Source of the DNA: Sporichthyaceae bacterium
Lineage (GTDB): Bacteria; Actinomycetota; Actinomycetes; Sporichthyales; Sporichthyaceae
Length of the DNA stretch: 46,712 nucleotides
Assembly: GCA_036269075.1 (NCBI GenBank)
Contig: DATASX010000051.1
Coordinates: 1 to 46,712 of the forward strand
Direction of reading: 5' to 3'
The notes beneath the pieces were generated by a model. That model was not told the DNA's origin. It searched no databases and saw only the letters and a program-made list of their open reading frames with translations. Below are positions 40,175 through 46,712 of this stretch, in pieces (position 1 is the stretch's first letter; each line of letters opens with the position of its first letter). A program made the translations under genes and the position numbers.

Positions 40175-41206
40175 CTGTGCGGCCGCGACCTGTTGGAAGA
40201 GCAGCTCGTACCGGTCGACCATCAATTTCGGGCTGAAGTACTCGTCCACCCGGAAGCGACAGGCGAACGGGTCGAGGCGGTCGAGATGCCCGATGGCCGC
40301 CGCGAGTTCTTCGGTCGTGTCGCGGACGTATCCGGTGACGCCGTCCTGGACGATCTCCGGCACGGCGCCGCGGCGCAGCGCCAGCACCGGCGTGCCGCAG
40401 GCCAGCGCCTCGGCCATCGCCAGCCCGAAGGGCTCCTCCCACTGCAGCGGGAACAGGAAGCCGGCCGCCTCGCCGAGCATGCGGTACTTCTCCGCGCCGC
40501 CCACCTCACCGCGCCAGTCGACGTCGTCGCCGAGCCGAGGCTGGACGAACTTCTCGAAGTACTCCTGCTCGGCCGGCTCGAAGCACTTCGCCGCCAGCAC
40601 GATCGACCGCCCGGCAGCCCGGGCCACGTCGATGGCCACGTGCGCGCCCTTCTCCTCGCACATCCGGCCCATCCAGACCAGGTGGTCGGACTTGTTCTCC
40701 GTCACCTTGATCTGCGTGGTGTCGACCGCGTTGTGGATGACCGTCCGCCAAGGCAGTTCGGGGTTCAGCTTCATCTGCGACTCGGAGATCGCGACGAGGT
40801 GAACCGCGGCAGCGACGGCGTCCAGGTACTGCCCCCAACCCCCGGTGGCCGGGCCGTGCGAGGTGATGACCACCGGCGCTTTGCGGCCACGCGCCATCGC
40901 GGCGCCGGACAGGGTGTGATCGTGGATCACGTCCAGCTCGAGGTTGTCCAGGACCGCAGCCGCCCGGGCGGCGTGGGTCAGCTCGACCAGCGAGTCGCCC
41001 AGGCCCGCCCGCTGCGGCTCGTCGAAGGTCGCCTCGAAGTTCCCGCGCGGGGGCGGATCTCCCGCGGCGATCAAGGTCACCTCGTGCCCTCGCGCCACCA
41101 ACCCGTCCACCAGCATCGCGACGATCATCTCGATCCCGCCGTACTTGTCCGGCGGGATCGAGAAGAACGGCGGAGCTACTTGTGCGATGCGAAGATGCTT
41201 CGCCAC
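40172..41206 (-). CDS. Family 4 glycosyltransferase
   Basis: 344 residues, GT-B fold. GTG 41206 has GGAGG five bases upstream and is followed by IAQVAPPFFSIPPDKYGGIE, the usual acceptor-side start of this family. VDVIHDHT-like (LDVIHDHTLSG), the VWMGRMCEEKGAHVAIDVA donor-site motif, and the C-terminal E-X7-E element (EEPFGLAMAEALACGTPV) are clear. It likely uses UDP- or GDP-sugar to extend a glycan or make a glycoside. Its neighbour downstream is the debranching-like enzyme. The 433-base gap upstream separates it from an exporter gene. Confidence 0.9.
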   Translation of the reverse strand: MAKHLRIAQVAPPFFSIPPDKYGGIEMIVAMLVDGLVARGHEVTLIAAGDPPPRGNFEATFDEPQRAGLGDSLVELTHAARAAAVLDNLELDVIHDHTLSGAAMARGRKAPVVITSHGPATGGWGQYLDAVAAAVHLVAISESQMKLNPELPWRTVIHNAVDTTQIKVTENKSDHLVWMGRMCEEKGAHVAIDVARAAGRSIVLAAKCFEPAEQEYFEKFVQPRLGDDVDWRGEVGGAEKYRMLGEAAGFLFPLQWEEPFGLAMAEALACGTPVLALRRGAVPEIVQDGVTGYVRDTTEELAAAIGHLDRLDPFACRFRVDEYFSPKLMVDRYELLFQQVAAAQ

Positions 41207-41337
41207 TGCGGCCTCCGGATTGCTCAGCGTCAATGGGTTTGCGGCCCCTTCAGCGGGCTCATACCCGCCTCGGCGGAGGGTCAAGCCACCGAGGTCCGAG
41301 AGTGTGATCTATCCCGCGCGACCAAGATCCACCGAAA

Positions 41338-41360
41338 CTGACTACTAGTCAGCTACTAGT
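41338..41360. promoter_or_regulatory. Nested operator-like repeats between GT4 gene and MFS gene
   Basis: CTGAC-TACTA-GTCAG (41338-41352) overlaps a direct repeat CTACTAGT (41342-41349 and 41353-41360, 11 bp apart). Both are unusually AT-rich for the region. It lies 132 bases from the GT4 start and could serve either divergent gene. Confidence 0.5.
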
Positions 41361-41567
41361 TCCGGTCGGAGAAGTGCGTACGTCCGGCGTGTCCGGCGGG
41401 GTTTGCGCGAGGCCCCGTGCGGAAGAGGAGATCTTGAATCGCCGGGCCGTCACGATGGTCATGGCCAATGGTGAAAACACTTTCACGACTGCGGGTTCCG
41501 CGTCGTTGTGACGCCGTCGCCGTTCCGCTCGAGTGCACCTGGGACCGGTCGACAGGCAGATGGAGGA
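41361..41567. other. Non-coding rest of the GT4-MFS gap
   Basis: Apart from the repeats at 41338-41360, the stretch 41207-41567 holds an inverted repeat GTGAAA-ACAC-TTTCAC at 41471-41486 and next to it a hairpin-forming CACGAC.GCGG/CCGC.GTCGT.GTG (about 41484-41511). I see no gene of its own here. Confidence 0.5.
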
Positions 41568-41571
41568 ATGT

Positions 41572-41637
41572 ATGACGTCTCGTCGACGCAACGGTCCAGA
41601 GGTCTCCGGCCGCCGACGATTCGTGATGAACGGATAG
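41572..41637 (+). CDS. Possible leader peptide of the MFS exporter
   Basis: A 21-codon ORF with GGAGG five bases before its ATG, the best ribosome site in the gap. It encodes an Arg-rich peptide (SRRRNG and SGRRRF) and ends at TAG 41635-41637, two bases before the MFS ATG at 41640, whose own ribosome site is poor. This is the layout of ribosome-mediated attenuation or translational coupling of antibiotic-resistance genes. The alternative is that the MFS protein starts at 41568, but there the ribosome site is only one base away. Confidence 0.5.
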   Translation: MTSRRRNGPEVSGRRRFVMNG

Positions 41638-41639
41638 CC

Positions 41640-42899
41640 ATGTCCGCGCTCGAGGACTCGGTGAACAAACCTGCGCTCGCGACGCACGCCAGACACCCGC
41701 TCACCCGGTACATGGCGGCGACGCTGACCAGCTCCATGGGGAACACCGCCCATACGCTGGCGGCCGCCAACGTGTTCGTGCTGGCGGGCAGGCCTGCGCT
41801 GGTCCCGGTGCTGATGCTCGTCTCGACGTTGTGCTCGGCTCTCTTCGCGGTCGTCGTGGCCCGGTTCATTCACGAGGTGTCGCCGCGCAAGTCGCTGTTG
41901 TTCGTCGACGGCCTGTCCGGCGGCGTGGTCGTGCTGCTCTGCGTGGCGATCACGACCTCAGGCAGCCCGATTCCGTGCATCTTCGCCGCCGAGGTGCTGC
42001 TGACGGTGGGTTCGGCCGTCTATTTCCCGGCCAGTCGCACTTTCATCCCGCACCTGGTCGACAAGGAGGCGCTGGCCGGCGCGAATGCCGGACTCGGGTC
42101 GGTCTACCAGTTCGGTGCGGTGTTCGGGGGAGTGGTCGGGCTCGGCGTGATCCGCCTGTTCGGTCCGGTGACCGGCTTCGCCGTCAACGCGGTGTCCTAC
42201 CTGGTGTCCTTCTTCCTCATCGCCGCGATCCCGTGCCCGGAGCGACGCGTGTCGATTCGGCAGGAGGAGCCCGGCGGGGCGATACGACATGGCGGACTGC
42301 GAGCTCTGCTGGCCGATGCGGACACCCTCACCGACATGGCGGTGATGATCAGTTTCCTCTGCATGTTCGAGGTGTTCAACGCGCTGGGCCCCGGGCTGAC
42401 GGCCTACCACTTCCACCGTCCGCCGTCGGACTTCGGCCTGCTGCAGGCCGTGTTCGCGGTCGGATCGTTGCTGGCCATCCCGCTGCTGCCGCGGTTCACC
42501 GGGCGGCACAGGTCGGCGATGCATCTGCTGCTGCCGCTGACCGGCTTACTGGTCGTCGCCCTGGCGGTCGCCGGGTGGCCGATCGCGCTCGCGATGGTCG
42601 TCGTCGCGGGCATCACTTTCCAGGGCTGGACCTCGTTCCAGACCCGCATGCAGCACCGACTGGCGCAGGGCGAGGCGAACCGAGTGCTGGCGTTGGCCGG
42701 CGGTGCGCAGAAGGTCTGCACCTCGCTCACATTCGCCGCCGCGGCGGTTCTGACCCAGACGGTGGGTGTCGCGCTCGGCATGACCATCCCGGTTCTGGCA
42801 CTGCTCCTGGTCACGTTGCCCTTCGGGGTCGTCGCCCACCGTCGGCACCAGCACCCTCCGATCGCCCCGAGCGCCCCTGAGGTGGTGGAGGTGGTCTGA
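41640..42899 (+). CDS. MFS exporter
   Basis: 419 residues with 11-12 hydrophobic segments of the major facilitator superfamily (EntS/MFS_3-like, drug or metabolite export). Visible: TRYMAATLTSSMGNTAHTLAAANVFVLA (helix 1), VVVARFIHEVSPRKSLLF (the helix 2-3 basic loop in place of the strict GRR motif), VYFPASRTFIPHLVDKEALAGANAG, then a central loop (PERRVSIRQEEPG) before helix 7. The start at 41640 gives a normal N-terminus. A possible leader peptide precedes it. It is convergent with a second MFS gene (27 bases between stops). Substrate unknown. Confidence 0.85.
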   Translation: MSALEDSVNKPALATHARHPLTRYMAATLTSSMGNTAHTLAAANVFVLAGRPALVPVLMLVSTLCSALFAVVVARFIHEVSPRKSLLFVDGLSGGVVVLLCVAITTSGSPIPCIFAAEVLLTVGSAVYFPASRTFIPHLVDKEALAGANAGLGSVYQFGAVFGGVVGLGVIRLFGPVTGFAVNAVSYLVSFFLIAAIPCPERRVSIRQEEPGGAIRHGGLRALLADADTLTDMAVMISFLCMFEVFNALGPGLTAYHFHRPPSDFGLLQAVFAVGSLLAIPLLPRFTGRHRSAMHLLLPLTGLLVVALAVAGWPIALAMVVVAGITFQGWTSFQTRMQHRLAQGEANRVLALAGGAQKVCTSLTFAAAAVLTQTVGVALGMTIPVLALLLVTLPFGVVAHRRHQHPPIAPSAPEVVEVV

Positions 42900-42926
42900 T
42901 GGGGTCGACGCAGGGGCGCGCTGCTC

Positions 42927-44216
42927 TCACCGCACCAGGTTCGGCAGGGCCGAGATGAGCCGGCGGTGCGGTTCAGCCCGCCGCGCGGTTTCCGGGACGC
43001 CGACCAGTAGCACCAGCAACGCCACCGACGCGATCCCGGCCAGGGTGAACATGGCGGCCGGGTAGCCGGCCACCACCACGTCGGCACCGGCCAGGCTGAA
43101 GCTGAGGGCTACCCCGATTCCCTGGATCATGGTCACGGTGCCGAACGCGATGTTGTACCGGCCGGTGCCCCGGGTCAGGTCCGCCACCACGATCGCCAGC
43201 AGCGGCTCCAACAGCCCGGCGCCGACCCCGTCCAGCACCTCGATCGCCAGGATCGGTCCGGCGTGCCTGGTCAGGGCCAGCATCGCCCCGCGGATCGGCA
43301 GGACGAGAAATGCCAGCACCAGCAGGGGTTTGCGTCCCAACCGGTCAGCCGCTCGGGACACCAGCAGCGCCATCGGGACCATCGTGGCCTGCGCCACCAC
43401 GACCAACGCGCCGAGGAACAACGCGCCCTGGTGGCTGTTCCCGAGCGCGAACTTCTGCGAGGCCAGCGGCAGCATCGCGGCGTTCGCCATCTGCCAGAGG
43501 CAAACGGCCGCCGCGAAGGCCAGCAGGGACCGGTTGCGCAACAGGGTCCGCAGCTTCGACGGTTGCGCCGCCGGGCCTTCCTGGTTGTCCAGGCCGCGGG
43601 CGACGTCGTGCCTGATCAACCCGGGCCGGATCACCGCCACGGCCGCCACCACAGCCACGCCGAACAGGGCCGACAGGAGGAACCCGAACCGCAGACCGGC
43701 CAGGTACCCGACCACGCCGACAACCGCGGCACCGACGACGTTCCCGGCGTGGTTGTACGCGTTCATGCGTCCGGTCTGCGCGGCGTAGCGCTCCGGCCCG
43801 ACCAGGCCGAGCGCCAGCGCGGCGGTGACCGGCAGGAGCACCACCGCCGCCACGCCGGTCAGGAGCTGGGAGAACGCCACCACCGGAAAGGTCGGGCGCA
43901 GCGTGATCAGGAGCGTGCCCAGCGACGTCAGCCCGGCGGCGGTCGCCATCAGCAGTCGTTTGCGCCGGGTGATGTCGATCAACGCGCCGGCCAGGGCGCT
44001 GAGGGCCAAGCCGGCCAACCCGTTGAGAGCGAGCACCCAACCGATGTCCTCCGCGTCCCACCCGGGCAGGTTGACCAGGTAGATGCCGAGGAACGGCCCC
44101 AGGCCGGACTGCAGGTCGGCGAGGAAAAAGTTGGCCCAGTTCAGGGCGCGCAGCGAGCGGTGTAACCCGCTCGGGTCGCTGTCCTCAATCACGTCGGACC
44201 GCGCCAACACCGTCAC
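42927..44216 (-). CDS. MFS transporter
   Basis: About 429 residues; GTG 44216 is chosen among 44216, 44210 and 44192, none with a strong ribosome site. Twelve hydrophobic segments with DITRRKRLLMATA (motif A-like loop 2-3), GRMNAYNHAGNVVGAA, a central loop (DVARGLDNQEGPAAQPSKLRTLL), and RAADRLGRKPLLV (second motif A copy). It resembles MFS_1 multidrug/sugar exporters. It is a different subfamily from the convergent MFS protein. A long 312-base gap upstream separates it from the AhpD-like gene. Confidence 0.88.
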   Translation of the reverse strand: MTVLARSDVIEDSDPSGLHRSLRALNWANFFLADLQSGLGPFLGIYLVNLPGWDAEDIGWVLALNGLAGLALSALAGALIDITRRKRLLMATAAGLTSLGTLLITLRPTFPVVAFSQLLTGVAAVVLLPVTAALALGLVGPERYAAQTGRMNAYNHAGNVVGAAVVGVVGYLAGLRFGFLLSALFGVAVVAAVAVIRPGLIRHDVARGLDNQEGPAAQPSKLRTLLRNRSLLAFAAAVCLWQMANAAMLPLASQKFALGNSHQGALFLGALVVVAQATMVPMALLVSRAADRLGRKPLLVLAFLVLPIRGAMLALTRHAGPILAIEVLDGVGAGLLEPLLAIVVADLTRGTGRYNIAFGTVTMIQGIGVALSFSLAGADVVVAGYPAAMFTLAGIASVALLVLLVGVPETARRAEPHRRLISALPNLVR

Positions 44217-44521
44217 GTGAAATACCCGTCCAGGTCGCCTCGAGAGTGCGGGCGCGAGGGTGCTCCACCGGGCGGGCAACAGGCACCCGTCGACTCCGCC
44301 GCCAACACGCCCGTCCACCGTTGGGCGCTGCTCGGGACCGCGCCCCAGCCCTGCCCGCCCACCGGAGAGCCGAAACGCCCGCGACCCGCAACCGAACGAA
44401 GATCACAATTGTCGAACGGTGTTTCTTGCACTGATTCTCAACTTCTGGAAACGTCCGTACCGATGTCGGACGTACCCGGGCGCCCCAGCGGCCGGACGTC
44501 AGCCGAGTCTCGGCCACCATG
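44217..44521. other. Non-coding gap upstream of the MFS gene
   Basis: No gene of its own is supported between 44217 and 44528. AT-rich pieces around 44400-44445 (GATCACAATTGTCG, TTCTTGCACTGATTCTCAAC) may hold the promoter of the minus-strand MFS gene. A perfect inverted repeat follows at 44522. Confidence 0.45.
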
Positions 44522-44542
44522 GATGTGACTAAGAGTCACATC
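44522..44542. promoter_or_regulatory. Perfect inverted repeat GATGTGAC-TAAGA-GTCACATC
   Basis: Eight-base arms and a five-base centre with the TGAC-N5-GTCA core. It covers the last codons of the AhpD-like gene. It could be a binding site for the MFS gene promoter, though it is about 300 bases upstream of that start. Confidence 0.5.
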
Positions 44543-45173
44543 GAGTGGTCACCCCACCTGAGCGCCGCGCTGGGGCGGAGTTCTCGCCGGCTGCGGCCGG
44601 GAACGGGATCGCCCAGAGTTCCCGCGGCAGCCGTGCGGCGTGGATGACGTAGGAGATGGCGTGGTACCACCCGGCAGCGAGGCAGAGTTCGATGATCTGC
44701 TCGTGGGTGAAGTGCCGCTCGAGCTCGGCGAACAGCGCGTCGGAAATGGCACTGGTGTCGTGCAGTTCTTCCGCCAGTCGAAGCACCGCGCACTCGGCGT
44801 CGTCCCAGAGCGCCTCGCCCTGTGCCGGATCGTCGCGACCGGCGTCCGTCGTCGCGACCAGTTGTCGCTGCGAGAGTCCGACGGCGGAAGCGAACGCGAC
44901 CGCGTGCACGCCCCACTCGTACTCCGCCCCGGTCAGCGCGCAGGTGCGCAGGATCAGCAGCTCGCGCAACCTGGCCGACAGGGTGTGGCTTCCGAGTATC
45001 CCGGCACCGAGTGGCCGGGCACGGGAGAAGAGCTCCTCGTGGCGGGCGAGGACCCGGAACAGTGCCAGCGGTTCGCTGCCGCTGTTGGGCGGCATCCACC
45101 GCTGCAGTGCAGCATCCAACTCCGGTGAGTGCGGGGGCTGCAGCGGGACGATCCGCGGTGGCGCCGAGTCCAT
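44529..45173 (-). CDS. AhpD/carboxymuconolactone decarboxylase-family protein
   Basis: 214 residues. The core LRELLILRTCALTGAEYEWGVHAVAFASAVGLS is the CMD/AhpD-fold signature, with Cys, Glu and His in the place of the CxxC...H redox site; only one Cys is present (TCALTGAE), so a peroxidase function is doubtful and a decarboxylase or detoxifying role is as likely. ATG 45173 lies next to a 25-bp inverted repeat shared with the divergent HxlR gene, a classical electrophile/aldehyde-response pair. An ATAG box just before the ATG suggests a short leader. Confidence 0.85.
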   Translation of the reverse strand: MDSAPPRIVPLQPPHSPELDAALQRWMPPNSGSEPLALFRVLARHEELFSRARPLGAGILGSHTLSARLRELLILRTCALTGAEYEWGVHAVAFASAVGLSQRQLVATTDAGRDDPAQGEALWDDAECAVLRLAEELHDTSAISDALFAELERHFTHEQIIELCLAAGWYHAISYVIHAARLPRELWAIPFPAAAGENSAPARRSGGVTTRCDS

Positions 45174-45185
45174 CTATAGTTCCCC

Positions 45186-45210
45186 TCGCGCTTCGGTATT
45201 CGAAGCGCGA
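45186..45210. promoter_or_regulatory. Probable HxlR operator between divergent genes
   Basis: TCGCGCTTCG-GTATT-CGAAGCGCGA, perfect 10-bp arms with a five-base centre, midway in the 77-base gap between the AhpD-like gene and the HxlR gene. A second overlapping repeat GAAGCG-N9-CGCTTC runs 45203-45223. It would cover both -10 regions. Confidence 0.75.
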
Positions 45211-45250
45211 AGGTATCGCTTCTGTTTCGCCAAGCACAAGGAGGTTCCCG

Positions 45251-45631
45251 GTGGGCGACCGTCTCCAGCCGGGCCGGCCGGTTCGCGGCTCGACCAGCGG
45301 CGAACCGGTCATGGCGCTGCTCGACCTGCTGGGCCGCCGTTGGACGCTGCGGGTCATCTGGGAACTGCGGGCGCAACCCGTGAACTTCCGCGGGCTGCAG
45401 TCATGCTGCGGCGGAGTGAGTTCGTCGGTGCTCAATACCCGACTGGCGGAGTTGCGCGCCGCCGGCGCGGTGACCTCGACCGAGGACGGCTACCTACTCA
45501 CGCAGGAGGGCCGGGCGCTGCTGGAGCTGTACCCGCCGCTGCAGGCCTGGGCGGATCGGTGGGCCGAACGGGAAGGCGCGGAAACCTCCGGCCGACGCCG
45601 AGCCGCCCGGGGTGCCGGTCCGGCGGGATAA
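45251..45631 (+). CDS. HxlR-family transcriptional regulator
   Basis: 126 residues from GTG 45251 with AAGGAGGTT upstream. The winged helix is typical: MALLDLLGRRWTLRVIWELRAQPVNFRGLQ, VSSSVLNTRLAELRAAGAV (recognition helix) and LTQEGRALLELYPPLQAWADRW. HxlR-type proteins sense aldehydes, quinones or disulfide stress, some through a Cys; here a Cys (SCCGGVS) sits in front of the recognition helix, unlike many, and may sense redox state. It likely controls the divergent AhpD-like gene and itself. Its stop is eight bases before the HD-domain gene start, so the two may be cotranscribed. Confidence 0.9.
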   Translation: MGDRLQPGRPVRGSTSGEPVMALLDLLGRRWTLRVIWELRAQPVNFRGLQSCCGGVSSSVLNTRLAELRAAGAVTSTEDGYLLTQEGRALLELYPPLQAWADRWAEREGAETSGRRRAARGAGPAG

Positions 45632-45638
45632 TCCGACG

Positions 45639-46670
45639 GTGGCGGCAGGCGAGACGAGTGCGGGCGTCCGGCTGGCCGAAATCGTCGCTGCTCTGTCGTT
45701 GGCGACCGATCTGGGCCTGGGGCAGCCCCAGGCCCACGTGCTGCGTCAGACCGCCATCGCCTTGGCGCTCGCCGACGCTGCGGGGCTGCCGGAACAGGAC
45801 CGAGCGGCCGCGTATTACGTGTCGCTGCTGGCGTGGGTCGGCTGTGTCGCCGACTCCCACGAGATGGCGGCGTGGTTCGGCGACGACATCCAACTGCGCG
45901 CCGACAGCTATCACGTCGACAAGCTTCCGATACCGACGTTGAAGTTCCTGCTGCGACACCTCGCTGCAGGCGAGTCCTCGCTGCGCCGACTCTCGGCGCT
46001 CGGCCGATTCCTTGCCTCCGGGGTCGGCGAAGCCGGTCGATCGATGGTCACCCATTGCCAGACCACCGGCGACTTCGCAGTTCGCCTCGGTCTGGGTCCG
46101 GAGGTGCGCAGGCCCTTGCAGCAAGCGTTCGAGCGGTGGGACGGGAAAGGGACCCCCGGCAACCGATCCGGCGAACAGATCGACGTCGTGATGCGACTGG
46201 TGCACATCGCCGACGACGTCGAGGTGCACCACCGACTGGGTGGCGTGGATGCCGCTGTCGCGATGTTGCGCTCGCGCCGGGGGACCGAGTTCGACCCCGC
46301 ACTGGTCGACTGCTTCTGCGCGAACGCCGAGTCGATCCTTGCCACGTTGGACCGCGACGACGCGTGGGACCGAGTCATCCGCGACTCACCCAGCCTGGGC
46401 CGCGAGCTGACCGAGGCGGGGTTGACGGCGGCGCTGGAGGGGTTCGCCGACTACGCCGACGTCCGCTCGCCCTGGCGGCTCGGTCACTCGCGGGGTGTGG
46501 CGTCGCTGGCGGTGATCGCTGCTGAACGCATCGGCCTGCCGGCCCGGGACCGATTGATCCTGCAGCGTGCCGGCCTAGCCTCGAAATTGCAGGTCGGCGG
46601 GTGTTGGGCGGCGGGTGAGACACGGAAGTGCCTGTCCGGCAAGGGAAGATCGGGATTCCTGAGGTCCTGA
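45639..46670 (+). CDS. HD-GYP-like domain protein, 3' end disrupted
   Basis: About 343 residues in the present frame; start 45639 or 45612. The protein resembles actinobacterial HD-domain regulators that end in a LuxR helix-turn-helix. Seen: LAEIVAALSLATDLGLGQP, AYYVSLLAWVGCVADSHEMAAWFGDD, the HD-GYP tail FERWDGKGTPGNRSGEQIDVVMRLVHIADDVEV, and the start of a second HD domain SPWRLGHSRGVASLAVIAAERIGLP. Where the family continues AGLLHDLG (the catalytic His-Asp), this one has AGLASKLQVGG and 25 unrelated residues to a stop. So the last active site and the DNA-binding domain are lost. The break at about 46577 is likely a mobile-element junction. Confidence 0.75.
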   Translation: MAAGETSAGVRLAEIVAALSLATDLGLGQPQAHVLRQTAIALALADAAGLPEQDRAAAYYVSLLAWVGCVADSHEMAAWFGDDIQLRADSYHVDKLPIPTLKFLLRHLAAGESSLRRLSALGRFLASGVGEAGRSMVTHCQTTGDFAVRLGLGPEVRRPLQQAFERWDGKGTPGNRSGEQIDVVMRLVHIADDVEVHHRLGGVDAAVAMLRSRRGTEFDPALVDCFCANAESILATLDRDDAWDRVIRDSPSLGRELTEAGLTAALEGFADYADVRSPWRLGHSRGVASLAVIAAERIGLPARDRLILQRAGLASKLQVGGCWAAGETRKCLSGKGRSGFLRS

Positions 46671-46712
46671 TGTTCCCTGGCGGAAGGCACTCCGTAGGTG
46701 AAGGTTATCCCG
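46577..46712. mobile_element. Possible insertion-sequence end at the window edge
   Basis: Homology of the HD gene stops at CTAG (46576-46579), a sequence often used as target by IS5-like elements. The following 130 bases contain a large imperfect inverted repeat: CGGAAGTGCCT..GGCAAGGGAA (46623-46647) against TTCCCTGGCGGAAGGCACTCCG (46673-46694). No transposase is visible because the window ends. It could also be a different rearrangement. Confidence 0.4.

Overview
This is a high-GC window with GTG/TTG starts, many ATGA start/stop overlaps, few T-rich terminators and a gene complement of hopanoid synthesis, polyhydroxyalkanoate (PHA) metabolism, HelR, GlxA-type and HxlR regulators and a Tat-exported phosphatase. 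It points to a free-living filamentous-type actinomycete chromosome (Frankia/Sporichthya/Streptomyces-like). The genus is inference. I see no rRNA, tRNA, CRISPR array or phage genes.

Layout. 1-1.6 kb: end of a MacB-type ABC exporter. 1.9-6.3 kb: a small secreted protein, a DMT permease divergent from a GT28/MGDG-like glycosyltransferase plus polysaccharide deacetylase pair, and galE. 6.4-14.3 kb: a full hopanoid operon hpnC-hpnD-hpnE-prenyl synthase-shc-hpnG-hpnH, mostly translationally coupled, leading from farnesyl-PP to squalene, hopene, adenosylhopane and ribosylhopane. 14.4-18.3 kb: two Tyr/Gly-rich small proteins, a purple acid phosphatase, an SDR and a ThpR-type phosphodiesterase. 18.5-25.1 kb: a PHA locus with phaC and phaZ, a 647-aa KAS III enzyme with a large unknown N-terminal domain, and on the other strand fabG and phaB. 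No thiolase (phaA) is present, so the KAS III protein may supply acetoacetyl-CoA. 25.3-29.4 kb: a minus-strand set of hydrolase, SDR, crotonase-SnoaL fusion and Rieske oxygenase. 29.5-31.7 kb: an unknown Cys-motif protein, a formate/nitrite channel and a MarR regulator. 31.7-38 kb: HelR with a rifamycin-associated element in its promoter, a PEP-mutase-family protein divergent from a GlxA regulator, an esterase and an acyl-CoA dehydrogenase. 38-46.7 kb: glycogen-debranching-like enzyme, GT4 glycosyltransferase, two convergent MFS exporters (one with a possible leader peptide), an AhpD-like protein divergent from an HxlR regulator, and an HD-domain gene that loses its family sequence near 46.58 kb, probably at a mobile-element junction.

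The most novel signal is non-coding. A composite repeat occurs in three intergenic gaps (1712-1777, 5241-5303, 25166-25290). It has a long palindrome with core CGATCATCGATGATCG, whose outer arms differ between copies yet stay self-complementary, followed by two CTCTCATACG boxes exactly 21 bp apart. Further signals are seven TGAC-N5-GTCA palindromes, all in or at the edges of intergenic gaps; a repeat anchored on stop codons; a fabG C-terminal remnant; and a perfect hairpin inside the start of phaZ. All calls are by eye; no database search was run.
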